From positions 744,001 through 808,000 of the forward strand of contig NZ_QTUA01000001.1 of the NCBI RefSeq assembly GCF_003386865.1: a stretch of 64,000 bases of DNA, read 5' to 3'. Position 1 is the first letter of the stretch. Each line of letters begins with the position of its first letter. Below, one piece after another: positions 45,581-54,595 of this stretch. The notes beneath the pieces were generated by a model, which saw only the letters and a list, made by a program, of their open reading frames with translations, searched no databases and had not been told where the DNA came from. The position numbers were made by a program, and so were the translations under genes. Source of the DNA: Calidifontibacter indicus. Lineage in GTDB: Bacteria > Actinomycetota > Actinomycetes > Actinomycetales > Dermatophilaceae.

Positions 45581-45866
45581 ACCTCGTCCTGACTGTGAGG
45601 AGTGTGGGTCCTGAACGCACGGCAGCGTTCGCCGTGACGTGTCAGCGAGGTGCGGAAGGCTCGACCGCACGCATGACCCGGAACGTCTTCGACGGTATGG
45701 CGCTCAGCGCGGTTGAAACGGGCTGGCGCTTGTCGGAAGGCGGCGATCGGGCGAATTTCACCCCAACGGAGGGTGGATGCAAGTGGCCGTAACACCAGTG
45801 GCGCGGGACAGACTGGCGGACCGATCGGGCGAGTGCGCCCGACCCGTTAATTCGAAGGTGCACACG
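45581..45866. other. Divergent intergenic region of 286 bases
   Basis: Separates the stress-type triad from the YqcI/YcgG gene. On the minus strand GTTT (around 45715) and GCCATA, 14 bases apart, faintly resemble a general-stress sigma promoter. I looked for a guanidine riboswitch before the YqcI gene and saw none of its conserved blocks. Confidence 0.3.
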
Positions 45867-46529
45867 ATGTCCACGACCCACGAATCAGATCGATTGTCAG
45901 ATCTCGCCGACATGGTCGCCCAACCCGAATATCCCTGTCTGGGAGCGAGATCGGTCTTCCGTCGCGACAACGTCACCAGCATCGACCTCGGCGAACTGGG
46001 AGACCCCACCAGTGCGCGGGACCTCGGAAAGGCGCTTGCCGTCTACGGGCGGTCGGCGGATCCGACCGGTCCGTTCCAGTCCTTCATCGCCACGTTCGAC
46101 GGACCGGTCATCGACGACGAACGTGCCTTCGAGGATCTGCTCTGGCGCACGCTGCAGCAGTTGCACGACGGGGACGACCTGCCCTGGGCGCGAGGCGTCG
46201 GAGCCGACCCGGATGCGGCTCACTTCGCGTTCTCCTACGCCGGCGTGGCGTACTTCGTCGTAGGACTGCACCCGAACTCCTCGAGAGTGGCGCGTCGCGC
46301 GCCGAAACCCTGTCTGGTGTTCAACCTGCACGAGCAGTTCGAGCTGCTTCGCGAGCAGGGTGGCTTCGAACGGATGCGTGACCTGATCAGGGCACGCGAT
46401 CGAGCCCTGCAAGGATCGGTGAATCCGATGGCGGTCGACCATGGCGACTCCTCCGAAGCACGGCAGTACTCCGGTCGCGCCGTCGAACCCGACTGGCACG
46501 CACCCTTCGTCCCCCAGGAGACCCGATGA
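45867..46529 (+). CDS. YqcI/YcgG-family protein
   Basis: Product of 220 aa; ATG 45867 with GAAGG upstream. The family marks are YPCLGARSVFRRDNVT near the N-terminus, a YAGVAYFVVGLHPNSSRVARR core with conserved His and Arg residues, and LVFNLHEQFELLREQGGFERMRD. Biochemical function is not known to me. Its stop overlaps the DUF1989 start (ATGA), so the two products are probably made in fixed ratio. Confidence 0.87.
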   Translation: MSTTHESDRLSDLADMVAQPEYPCLGARSVFRRDNVTSIDLGELGDPTSARDLGKALAVYGRSADPTGPFQSFIATFDGPVIDDERAFEDLLWRTLQQLHDGDDLPWARGVGADPDAAHFAFSYAGVAYFVVGLHPNSSRVARRAPKPCLVFNLHEQFELLREQGGFERMRDLIRARDRALQGSVNPMAVDHGDSSEARQYSGRAVEPDWHAPFVPQETR

Positions 46530-47203
46530 CGACGCAGCACGTTCGCCCGCGCACCCCGAGCCCTGACGCGCACGTCTCGTATGCCGGAGGGGCGGACGCC
46601 CCGGCGCCCGGCTTCGAGCGCATCGCGCCACAGACAGGTGTCGGATTCGCCCTGCGAGCGGGGGAGATGCTCACGATCGTTGACCCGTGCGGGGAACAGG
46701 TGAGTGACTTCTTTGCCTTCGGTGCAGACGACCACGACGAGTGGTTCTCCACCGGCCGTACCACCGACTACAAGAACTCGATCTACGTCGGTCCGGGAGA
46801 TCGGTTGTACAGCAACCGATCTCGGGTCATGGCGACGATCGTCGAGGACACTGTCGGTGTGCACGACATGACGCTCACGCCGTGCAGCCAGGACACGTTC
46901 GACCTGCTCTATCCGGAGTTCGAGGGTGCCGAACACCCGAGCTGCTTCGCGAACCTCGTCGGCGCGTTCGACGCGTTCGACATCTCGTCCGATCGCATCT
47001 CCACGACGCTGAACGTGTTCATGGACGTATGGACCGACCTCGACGGCGAACTGCACATCGACCCGCCGCCGACGACGGCGGGCGACCGACTGACGCTGCG
47101 CGCCGACATGGATCTCGTGGTGGGCCTGACCGCATGCTCGGCGGAGAAGTCGAACAACGGCAACTGCACCCCGATCGACTACCGCATCGACCGGCCCTGC
47201 TGA
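46526..47203 (+). CDS. DUF1989 (urea-carboxylase-associated) protein
   Basis: Product of 225 aa. The DUF1989 core has LRAGEMLTIVDPCGEQVSDFFAF, then TTDYKNSIYVGPGDRLYSNRSRVMATI, and ends with a Cys-rich VGLTACSAEKSNNGNCTPIDYRI. Members act on carboxyguanidine with urea carboxylase (CgdA/CgdB), but no carboxylase is nearby and only one copy is present. Together with YqcI/YcgG it may deiminate or sense another small nitrogen compound. Confidence 0.88.
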   Translation: MTTQHVRPRTPSPDAHVSYAGGADAPAPGFERIAPQTGVGFALRAGEMLTIVDPCGEQVSDFFAFGADDHDEWFSTGRTTDYKNSIYVGPGDRLYSNRSRVMATIVEDTVGVHDMTLTPCSQDTFDLLYPEFEGAEHPSCFANLVGAFDAFDISSDRISTTLNVFMDVWTDLDGELHIDPPPTTAGDRLTLRADMDLVVGLTACSAEKSNNGNCTPIDYRIDRPC

Positions 47204-47283
47204 CCTGTCAGGACCCGCGGGGCCAGTCATCGCGGACGCAGGCCCCAGGCATACAGCCACTCTCTCGTGCTTAGGGTTGAGAC

Positions 47284-48318
47284 ATGAGTGACCTCGCCCA
47301 TGATCTCGTGCTGATCGCCAACGCCGGCGACGGCACCATCTCGACCCTGCGGATGGAGCGCCGCGAAGAACCCCGGCTCGAAATGATCGCGACCTCGGTG
47401 GCCGGGCAGGGGTGCAGTACCTTCGCGATCGACGCCGAGCGCGATCTGGTCTTCGCCGCGTACAAGGGCGAGCCGGCGGGGATCGTCACGTTGAAGCTCG
47501 ACCGCACGACCGGTGAGTTGCACCCGGTCTCCCGCCGCGACGTCGACGCGTCGATGACCTACCTCGCCTTGGACGCATCGCGTTCATTCCTGCTCGGTGC
47601 GTCCTACGGCGGTGGCTTCGGTGAGGTGTGGCCGGTCGGGAACGAGGGTGATCTGGGAGAAGCCACCGCACACGTGGAGTTTGCGAACCTGCACTGCGTG
47701 GTCCCCGATCGCGGACACGCCTACTTCGTCTCTCTGGGCGATGATCTGATCGCGCAGTACGACCTGGGTGAGGACGGAACGCTCACCCCGATCGACCCGG
47801 CGACCATCGCCCAACCGGACGGCAGCGGACCACGCCATCTGATCATCCACGACGAGAACGCCTACCTGATCACCGAGTTCTCCGGTGAGGTCATCCGCCA
47901 TGACGTCGGCGCCGACGGCTCGCTCGCACCGGCGGAGTCGGTGAGCATCGTCGATCCGTCAGCAGGCTTGAAACACAGTCGATTCGGCGCCGATCCCACG
48001 CAGGAGGGTCTGGTGTGGGGAGCGGACGTGCACCGTGCCGGTCGCTGGGTCATCGGCTCCGAGCGCAGCGCGTCCACCCTCGCGACGGTCGCACTGGATG
48101 CTGCTGGACACCTCGGCGAGGTCGCGGACTTCGCACCCACCGAGACTCGTCCGCGTGGGTTCGCCGTCACGGACGACGGGCAGTTCGTGATCGCGGTGGG
48201 GGAGAAGTCCACCGACGCCGCACTGTCCCGCGTGGAGGACGACGGCCGGCTGACCGTTCTTGCGAGGGTAGGTATCGGACGCGGCGCCAACTGGGTGCGC
48301 ATCATCGCCGGCCACTGA
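47284..48318 (+). CDS. Beta-propeller lactonase-like protein (6-phosphogluconolactonase family)
   Basis: Product of 344 aa, a seven-bladed propeller by its repeated hydrophobic-GDG units: VLIANAGDGTISTLRM, FAIDAERDLVFAAYKGEPAGIVTLKL, LALDASRSFLLGASYGGGFGEVW, DDLIAQYDLGEDG. It resembles PF10282 lactonases, though no catalytic residues can be assigned. No signal peptide. It follows the DUF1989 gene by 80 bases on the same strand. Confidence 0.83.
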   Translation: MSDLAHDLVLIANAGDGTISTLRMERREEPRLEMIATSVAGQGCSTFAIDAERDLVFAAYKGEPAGIVTLKLDRTTGELHPVSRRDVDASMTYLALDASRSFLLGASYGGGFGEVWPVGNEGDLGEATAHVEFANLHCVVPDRGHAYFVSLGDDLIAQYDLGEDGTLTPIDPATIAQPDGSGPRHLIIHDENAYLITEFSGEVIRHDVGADGSLAPAESVSIVDPSAGLKHSRFGADPTQEGLVWGADVHRAGRWVIGSERSASTLATVALDAAGHLGEVADFAPTETRPRGFAVTDDGQFVIAVGEKSTDAALSRVEDDGRLTVLARVGIGRGANWVRIIAGH

Positions 48319-48319
48319 A

Positions 48320-48766
48320 TCAGTCGTCCGCTGCGGGGCGGGCGCGGGCGTTCTTGATCTCGCCACGTCGACGCTTCGCAGCCAGGCGCCGCCGCTGCGA
48401 TCCACGGGTCGGACGTGTGGCTCGACGCTGCGGGGGAGCAGGTGCGAGTGCCTCGCGCAGAATCTCGGCCAGTCGTTCTCTGGCCGCCGTCCGGTTGCGC
48501 CGCTGGGAACGGTGTTCTGATGCGTCGATGGTGATTGTCGTGCCGACGAGTCGCTCCGACAGACGACTCAGCACGCGCTCGCGCTGCCGGTCGTTGAAGG
48601 CGGAGCTGGCTGCGAGGTCCAAGCTCAGCTGCACCCGAGAATCGGTCGTGTTGACGCCCTGACCTCCCGGGCCTGAGCTGCGGGAGAAGCGTTCGAGCAG
48701 TTCGCCCGACGGTACGATCAACCCGCCCGGGATACCCGGTCCGGGGGATACATGCAGTTCCGACAC
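48320..48766 (-). CDS. arfB: Alternative ribosome-rescue factor ArfB (YaeJ-like)
   Basis: Product of 148 aa, GTG start at 48764-48766. Catalytic GGQ in SRSSGPGGQGVNTTDSRV, then the release-factor fold. The basic C-terminal tail (RRATRPTRGSQRRRLAAKRRRGEIKNAR) is what enters the empty mRNA channel of stalled ribosomes. It hydrolyses peptidyl-tRNA on non-stop ribosomes. Confidence 0.93.
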   Translation of the reverse strand: MSELHVSPGPGIPGGLIVPSGELLERFSRSSGPGGQGVNTTDSRVQLSLDLAASSAFNDRQRERVLSRLSERLVGTTITIDASEHRSQRRNRTAARERLAEILREALAPAPPQRRATRPTRGSQRRRLAAKRRRGEIKNARARPAADD

Positions 48767-48768
48767 CC

Positions 48769-49026
48769 GTGCATTCTCGCCTGTCGTCTCAGCACTGTGA
48801 CCTCATGCCGCAGTTCATCCGGCCGGAGAGCGCGCTGCTGCCCCAGTACACGGTGCTCGGCGTGACCGTCGTCGTCATCGACGTGCTGGTGATGTGGTTC
48901 TTCTTCGCCGTTGCTGCGCGGGGCCTGCAACGACTCACCCGCAGCGCTCGGGGTCAGCGACGGTTGAACCGGCTGTTCGGCGGTCTCTTCGTCGGGGTCG
49001 GCGCGATGCTGGCGACGATCCGCTGA
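48769..49026 (+). pseudogene. C-terminal remnant of a LysE/RhtB-type exporter
   Basis: Only the last third of a LysE-family transporter remains: PQFIRPESALLPQYTVLG, VVVIDVLVMWFFFAVAARGLQRL and the final RLNRLFGGLFVGVGAMLATIR. Homology begins near 48805; the N-terminal four helices are missing and arfB begins directly across the junction. A frame from GTG 48769 is open, so a truncated peptide could be made, but it could not work as an exporter. Confidence 0.75.
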
Positions 49027-49041
49027 CTCATCGGGGCGCGG

Positions 49042-50181
49042 TCAGTGCCGGTCATGGTGGATCGGCCCGCCCCGCTCGGACAACCGTCCGCCGGCGCCAC
49101 CCCATCGCAGCGAGATGATCTCGGCCGCGATCGACACGGCAGTCTCCTGCGGAGTGCGCGCACCGAGGTCGAGGCCGATCGGGCTCGACATGCGGGCCAG
49201 TTCCTGATCGGACAGTCCTTCCTCGCGTAGCCGCTCGAGCCGGTCGTCGTGAGTTCTGCGCGAACCCATGGCCCCGATGTAGGCGACCGACGGCAATCGG
49301 AGCGCGACCGACAGCACAGGCACATCGAACTTCGGGTCGTGTGTGAGCACGGCGATCACCGTCTGCTCATCGACGGCTCCGGACTCTGCCTGGTCTGTGA
49401 GGTAGCGATGCGGCCAGTCGACGACCACTTCGTCCGCGTCGGGGAACCTGGCGGACGTGGCGAAGACCGGGCGTGCGTCGCAGACCGTCACCCGGTAGCC
49501 CAGGAAACTGCCCATTCGCGCGACCGCTGCCGCGAAGTCGATGGCGCCGAAAACCAGCATGCGCGGCTTCGGGGCGAAGGACTGAACGAACACCCGCATT
49601 CCTTCGCCGCGGCGTTGTCCGTCGGGACCGTAGGCAAGGGTGTCGGAACGTCCGCCGGCCAGCATGCCGAGGGCATCGTCCACGACCGCTGAGTCGGCCC
49701 GGTCCGAGCCGAGGGTTCCTGTGTGAGAAGCGGATCCGTCGTCCGCCGGACGCAGGATGACGCGTCGCCCGACGCGATCGGGGTCGTCGTGTTCGACGAT
49801 CGTCGCGGTGGCGACCGGGCGCTGTGCCTCGATGTCGCCTGAGACCTCTGCCAGTTCGGGGAAGGAGGCGGGGGAGAGCCGTTCGACGAAAACGTCGAGG
49901 ATACCCCCACAGGTCAGTCCCGCAGCGAACGCGTCGTCGTCACTGACCCCGTACCGCTGCAGCACCGGCGTTCCCGACTCGAGTACTTCGCGGCTGAGTT
50001 CGTAGAGCGCGCCCTCCACGCAACCACCCGACACAGAGCCGGTGACCTGGTCGTCAGACGCGACGAGCATCGTGGCACCGGCCGGTCTGGGGGCGGACTG
50101 CCAGGTTGCGACCACCGTTGCGACAGCAACCGATTCACCTGCGGTCCAGCGCCGCAACAAATCGGGCAGGACGTCACGCAC
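49042..50181 (-). CDS. XdhC/PaoD-type molybdenum cofactor insertion protein
   Basis: Product of 379 aa, GTG start behind AGGAG. The N-terminal XdhC part has TVVATWQSAPRPAGATMLVASDDQVTGSVSGGCVEGAL, with the Cys that binds cofactor. The C-terminal Rossmann part has MLVFGAIDFAAAVARMGSFLGYRVTVCDARP and AYIGAMGSRRTHDDR. It loads sulfurated Mo cofactor (often cytidine dinucleotide form) into the oxidoreductase encoded upstream. Overlaps the MobA-like gene by 8 bases. Confidence 0.92.
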   Translation of the reverse strand: MRDVLPDLLRRWTAGESVAVATVVATWQSAPRPAGATMLVASDDQVTGSVSGGCVEGALYELSREVLESGTPVLQRYGVSDDDAFAAGLTCGGILDVFVERLSPASFPELAEVSGDIEAQRPVATATIVEHDDPDRVGRRVILRPADDGSASHTGTLGSDRADSAVVDDALGMLAGGRSDTLAYGPDGQRRGEGMRVFVQSFAPKPRMLVFGAIDFAAAVARMGSFLGYRVTVCDARPVFATSARFPDADEVVVDWPHRYLTDQAESGAVDEQTVIAVLTHDPKFDVPVLSVALRLPSVAYIGAMGSRRTHDDRLERLREEGLSDQELARMSSPIGLDLGARTPQETAVSIAAEIISLRWGGAGGRLSERGGPIHHDRH

Positions 50182-50758
50182 GGTCGAACTCCTGGGGTGA
50201 GTCGACGGGTGTGTCGACGTCCCGGCCGGTCGCCAGGTGGCCGCACTCGACCAGGTTGTGCGGGGTGGACACGAAGAGCGCGCGTGCACCCTGATCACCG
50301 GTCGCCACGTCGGCGGCTGCCGCCCAGTGGGTCCGTCCGATGATGACGGGATGGCCCGGAACGCCGTCATAGGTGGCCCGGACAAGCACATCGCGTGGGT
50401 CTGTCGCGGCCGCGGTCAGCACCCGAGCGACGACGCGGGCGTCGACGTCCGGCAGATCGACGAGCGTGATCAGTGCAGCGTCGACATCTCGGGTCGAGCA
50501 CGCGTCCAGGCCTGTACGCAGCGACGCGCCCATGCCTTCCTGCCAGTGCTGAGCCACCACTACATCCACCTCGGGTATCAGCGCGGCTGCCTCGTCCGCT
50601 CCGGCACCAAGGACCGCGACCACGTCGTCGCAGCCACCTGCTCGAACCGCATCCACCGTGCGCTGCAGCCACGACCCGTCGGCGTCGTGGACCAGAGCCT
50701 TCGGCATTCCCATCCGTTCGCCACGACCGGCGGCGAGCACGATCGCAGCTATCACCAC
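50174..50758 (-). CDS. MobA/MocA-like nucleotidyltransferase
   Basis: Product of 194 aa. The N-terminus AIVLAAGRGERMGMPKALV is the NTP-transfer loop; GWQEGMGASLRTGLD-type sequence (WQEGMGASLRTGLDA) and LVDLPDVDARVV (in place of LxDxP) follow. It fits MocA enzymes that attach CMP to the molybdopterin cofactor for xanthine-oxidase-family proteins. Start at GTG 50756-50758, with a second GTG next to it; the gene lies 19 bases after the large-subunit stop. Confidence 0.9.
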   Translation of the reverse strand: MVIAAIVLAAGRGERMGMPKALVHDADGSWLQRTVDAVRAGGCDDVVAVLGAGADEAAALIPEVDVVVAQHWQEGMGASLRTGLDACSTRDVDAALITLVDLPDVDARVVARVLTAAATDPRDVLVRATYDGVPGHPVIIGRTHWAAAADVATGDQGARALFVSTPHNLVECGHLATGRDVDTPVDSPQEFDRA

Positions 50759-50777
50759 GGTGACCTGTGGCGCGACT

Positions 50778-52967
50778 TCAACTGGTCGCCTCGATGAGCG
50801 AAGCCGGAGTGAAAGGCGTGTCCCGCAGGCGGATTCCGGTTGCGTTGAAGATCGCGTTGCCGATCGCGGCGGGTGTGCCGACCATCGCCATCTCACCGAT
50901 ACCCTTCGAGCCCTTGGCGCCGAACCACTTGTCGTACTCGGGCAGGAACTCGACCTCGAGTTCGCCGATGTCGGCGTGGGCCGCGATGTGGTAGCTCGCC
51001 AGGTCGTGATTCATCACCTTGCCGAATCGGGGATCGTGGTACGACTCCTCGAACAATGCCGCCGAGAGCGCCATCGTCATGCCGCCGACCATCTGGCTGC
51101 GTGCGGTCAGCGGATTGATGATCGTGCCGGCTCCGTAGACGCCGAGCAGTCGGCGCACGCGTACCTCCGAGGTGACGGAACTGACGGCCACCTCGGCGAA
51201 CTGGGCTCCGAACGCGTGCCGGGAGTACTTGCTCGCGCCCCGCGGCGGGCGTCCCTGGGCGCGAGCGGAGGCGCCGTCCGGTGGGTTGTCGCCGTGCTTG
51301 CGACGCAACTTCTCGCAGGCGGCGACGATCGCGTTTCCCCACTCGTAAGTGCCCTGGCTACCGCCGGCCATGATCGCCATCGGGGTGCCGGTGCGACCGA
51401 TGTCGGTCTCCACCTGTTCGACGGGTACGTCGAGGGCATCTGCCGCGATCTGGCGCAGCACCGTATGTGCGCCGGTGCCGATGTCCGACGCCTGCATCTG
51501 CACCACGTACTTGCCGCCGGTGTGGGTGATCCGGGCGAAGAGGCTCGCGACGTGCTGGTTCGGGAAGCAGGTCGACGCCACCCCGATACCGATCAGCCAC
51601 TCACCTTCGCGCAGAGTGCCCGGGTCCTGGCGGCGTCCCCAGTCGAAAAGTTCCGATCCGCGCTTGAGTGCGGGGACCAATGCTCTTGTGCTCCACGGCT
51701 TCTCGGTCTCCGGGTCCACGTCCGGTTCGTTCCTCAGCCGCAGTTCGATCGGGTCGACGCCCAGCTGATGTGCCAGTTCGTCCATCGCGGTCTCGAGGGC
51801 GAACATGCCGTTGAAGTCGCCCGGCGCGCGCATCCACGTCTCCGGCGGCAGGTCCAGCATCACCGCGCGGTGCTCGGTACGGCGGTTGGGTGTGGCGTAC
51901 ATCATCCGGGTGGCGAAACACGACTGGTCGACGTTGCGCTTCAGGCGGGACGCCGCCTGGGTGCTGATGTGTTCGATCGCGGTGAGCCGTCCGTTGCGGT
52001 CTGCGCCGAGGCGGATGCGCTGGCTGGCTTCGGGGCGGTGGCCGACGCTCTGGAACATCTGCTGGCGGGTGAGCGCGAGCTTCACCGGGCGCGGGCTGAT
52101 CACTTTCGCGGCCATCGCGGCGAGGGCGATGTGCGGGTGCGGGAACGCCTTGCCGCCGAACCCGCCGCCGACGTACGGCGAGATGACCTCGAGCTGATTC
52201 GGAAGCAGGCCCAGCAACGGCGGCAGCAGGGTGCGGTGGATGATCGGGCCCTGGTTGGTGTCGAACAGAGTCAGGCGAGTGGCTCGCGGGTCGAAGCCAT
52301 CGACGTCGTGCCAGATGGCGATCACCGCGTGCGGCTCCATCTGGGCATGGAAGTGCGTGGGGTTCGCGTACTCCTGATCGATCCGGTGGACGGCTTCGCG
52401 CCACCCTTCGTCCAGGTCACCCTTGCTCTCCGTGCCGCGCTTCATCAGGACGATGCGCGGGCTCTCAGCCTCCGGGTCGTGCGGGTCGAACTCGACCTTC
52501 GCCGCCTCCTCCTCGCAGATGACCTCCACCAACTCGGCCGCCTCGCGGGCTGCCTCGGGAGTCTCGGCGATGACGCCACCGACGATCTGTCCCCGATGGG
52601 CGATCTGGGGTCCCTGCAGGATCCACAGTGCCGGGTCGGACTTCACCGCGAGCCGAGGAGAGTCCTCGTGGGTGAGGATGTGCAGTACCCCGGGGACGGC
52701 TCGCGCCGCTTCTGTGTCGATGCGGACGATCCTGCCCTTCGTGATCGGCGCGGGCACCGGCCACAGGTAACAAGGATTCTCGACGTCATGCTCGTACGCA
52801 TACGGCGCCGTGCCGGTGACCTTCAACGGGCCGTCGACCCGTCGTACCGGGGTGCCGACGCTCTTCTCGCGACCGGCGGGTGCCTCGTTCGTCCGCTCCG
52901 GAGTCTCGGTCTCGTCCGGACGGGTCTGCGGGCGGGCCGGTGCGTCGGTGCTCATCGAGATGCTCAT
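50778..52967 (-). CDS. Molybdenum aldehyde/xanthine oxidoreductase large subunit (PaoC/YagR-like)
   Basis: Product of 729 aa. Molybdopterin-binding segments: VISPYVGGGFGGKAFPHPHIAL, VMLDLPPETWMRAPGDFNGMFALETAMDELA, MQASDIGTGAHTVL and the catalytic glutamate in GSKGIGEMAMVGTPAAIGNA. The length and the short N-terminus after a Pro-rich leader fit the PaoC/YagR branch, which oxidises aromatic and other aldehydes. It forms a trimer with the next two genes. Its start overlaps the FAD-subunit stop (ATGA). Confidence 0.93.
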   Translation of the reverse strand: MSISMSTDAPARPQTRPDETETPERTNEAPAGREKSVGTPVRRVDGPLKVTGTAPYAYEHDVENPCYLWPVPAPITKGRIVRIDTEAARAVPGVLHILTHEDSPRLAVKSDPALWILQGPQIAHRGQIVGGVIAETPEAAREAAELVEVICEEEAAKVEFDPHDPEAESPRIVLMKRGTESKGDLDEGWREAVHRIDQEYANPTHFHAQMEPHAVIAIWHDVDGFDPRATRLTLFDTNQGPIIHRTLLPPLLGLLPNQLEVISPYVGGGFGGKAFPHPHIALAAMAAKVISPRPVKLALTRQQMFQSVGHRPEASQRIRLGADRNGRLTAIEHISTQAASRLKRNVDQSCFATRMMYATPNRRTEHRAVMLDLPPETWMRAPGDFNGMFALETAMDELAHQLGVDPIELRLRNEPDVDPETEKPWSTRALVPALKRGSELFDWGRRQDPGTLREGEWLIGIGVASTCFPNQHVASLFARITHTGGKYVVQMQASDIGTGAHTVLRQIAADALDVPVEQVETDIGRTGTPMAIMAGGSQGTYEWGNAIVAACEKLRRKHGDNPPDGASARAQGRPPRGASKYSRHAFGAQFAEVAVSSVTSEVRVRRLLGVYGAGTIINPLTARSQMVGGMTMALSAALFEESYHDPRFGKVMNHDLASYHIAAHADIGELEVEFLPEYDKWFGAKGSKGIGEMAMVGTPAAIGNAIFNATGIRLRDTPFTPASLIEATS

Positions 52968-53953
52968 CGGTTTGCTCCTTCAACCAGTTCCTGCAACACC
53001 GCGACGACAGTGCGCTGGAGCATCGGAATCTTGTAGGCGTTCTCCGAACCGACTTGTGCAGCAGCGAGTTCGGCGTCGATGGCCGCCTCGAACGCCTCAG
53101 CGGTCACCGGCCCACCACGCAGCTGATCCTCTGCGGTGCGCGCTCGGTGGGGCTTGTGGGCGACGCCTCCGAGTGCGAGACGCACATCGTTCACCTGACC
53201 GCCGGAGACGTCGATCGCGGCGGCGACGGAGACCAGCGCGAAGGCGTACGACGCCCGGTCGCGCACCTTCCGGTAATGAGAGCGAACTGCCCAAGGCAGC
53301 GGCGGGATCTCGATGCCGGTGATGAGTTCTCCCGAAACGAGGTTGGTGTCGCGAGAGGGGTCGTCGCCGGGTAGCCGGTGGAAATCGGCGAACGGGATCT
53401 TGCGGTCGCCGTCCGGGCCTGTCACGTGCACGACTGCTTCGAGGGCGGCGAGGGGGAGACACAGGTCGGAAGGGTGCACCGCGACGCACTGGTCGGACTG
53501 ACCGATGATCGCGTTGTACTTGCCGAATCCGTCGATCGCCGAGCAGCCCGTACCGGGTGCGCGCTTGTTGCACGGGGTGGTGGTGTCCTGGAAGTACACG
53601 CAACGGGTGCGCTGCAGCAGATTGCCGGCGGTCGAAGCCATCGCTCGGATCTGGCCGGAAGCACCCGCGAGAAGAGCCTCGCTCACGAACGGATAACGCT
53701 GCCGCACAAGAGGATCCGCTGCAAGGTCGGCATTTCGAACGTTCGCGCCGATGCGCAGGCCGTCGTCTGCGGTCTCCTCGACACCACCGAGGTCGAGACG
53801 GCTGATGTCGACGATCCGATCCGGACGCTTGATGCCGAGCCGCAGGTGATCGACGAGGTTCGTGCCGCCCGCGAGGTAGGCGGTGTCGCCGATACCGGTC
53901 ATCGAGAGTGCATCGGAAACCGTTGCGGCGCGGACGTACTCGAACTCATTCAT
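52964..53953 (-). CDS. FAD-binding subunit with extra iron-sulfur loop (PaoB/YagS-like)
   Basis: Product of 329 aa of the CO-dehydrogenase flavoprotein family: FAD loop TAYLAGGTNLVDHLRLGI (read DTAYLAGGTNLVDHL) and ASGQIRAMASTAGNLLQRTRC. A Cys-rich insert (RTRCVYFQDTTTPCNKRAPGTGC) is the extra [4Fe-4S] loop of YagS/PaoB proteins. It passes electrons between the iron-sulfur subunit and FAD. Overlaps both neighbours by 4 bases. Confidence 0.93.
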   Translation of the reverse strand: MNEFEYVRAATVSDALSMTGIGDTAYLAGGTNLVDHLRLGIKRPDRIVDISRLDLGGVEETADDGLRIGANVRNADLAADPLVRQRYPFVSEALLAGASGQIRAMASTAGNLLQRTRCVYFQDTTTPCNKRAPGTGCSAIDGFGKYNAIIGQSDQCVAVHPSDLCLPLAALEAVVHVTGPDGDRKIPFADFHRLPGDDPSRDTNLVSGELITGIEIPPLPWAVRSHYRKVRDRASYAFALVSVAAAIDVSGGQVNDVRLALGGVAHKPHRARTAEDQLRGGPVTAEAFEAAIDAELAAAQVGSENAYKIPMLQRTVVAVLQELVEGANR

Positions 53954-54486
53954 GCCTGGCCCCGTTCCTTCGCGACGTCCGTGATGGCCTCACGGATGTG
54001 GCAGTACGCACCGCAACGGCACAGGTTGCCGCTCATCCGCTCGGCGATCTCTTCGGGAGTCAGCCGTACCTGGCCGAGGTCGCTCACATCCTCCGTGACA
54101 TGGGACGGCATCCCCGCCTCGGCTTCGGCGAACATGCCTGCAGCAGAACAGATCTGACCCGGCGTGCAATACCCGCACTGCAGGGCGTCCCGATCGACGA
54201 AGGCCGCCTGCAGGTCGCCGAGGTTGTCGGCGGTGCCGAGGCCGGCGGCCGTGGTGACGTCCGCACCGTCGTAGGACGCGGCAAGGGTCAGGCAGCTGAC
54301 GATGCGGCGTCCATCGACCAGGACAGTGCAGGCGCCGCACTGGCCATGGTCGCACCCCTTCTTCACCGAGGTGATGCCGAGCCGGTCGCGCAGTGCGTCC
54401 AGCACACTCACGCGCGGGTCGAGCTCGAGTTCGTGGTCCTGACCGTCGACGGTGAGTCGGACGGAGACGTGCTGTGCAGACGGCAT
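53950..54486 (-). CDS. [2Fe-2S] subunit of the aldehyde oxidoreductase (PaoA/YagT-like)
   Basis: Product of 178 aa; ATG at 54484-54486 behind GGAAGG. Two iron-sulfur domains: plant-type cluster KKGCDHGQCGACTVL plus a later Cys, and the helical cluster ALQCGYCTPGQ with SGNLCRCGAYCHI. No Tat signal is visible, so unlike E. coli PaoA it looks cytosolic. First gene of the paoA-paoB-paoC-mocA-xdhC-like operon. Confidence 0.93.
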   Translation of the reverse strand: MPSAQHVSVRLTVDGQDHELELDPRVSVLDALRDRLGITSVKKGCDHGQCGACTVLVDGRRIVSCLTLAASYDGADVTTAAGLGTADNLGDLQAAFVDRDALQCGYCTPGQICSAAGMFAEAEAGMPSHVTEDVSDLGQVRLTPEEIAERMSGNLCRCGAYCHIREAITDVAKERGQA

Positions 54487-54595
54487 CGGCGCACCTTCCA
54501 GGCAGGGGAGATTGTCACGGTAATCCTGTGCGGATACCGCAGGGGCGTACCGAAAGGGTGGGATCGGCACGGCGTCATGTGCAGTCGAGCGTCGA

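Noticed and set aside
45581-45866. Guanidine riboswitch before the YqcI/DUF1989 genes
   Set aside because: None of the conserved ykkC blocks or ACGR-loop hairpins is visible in this stretch.
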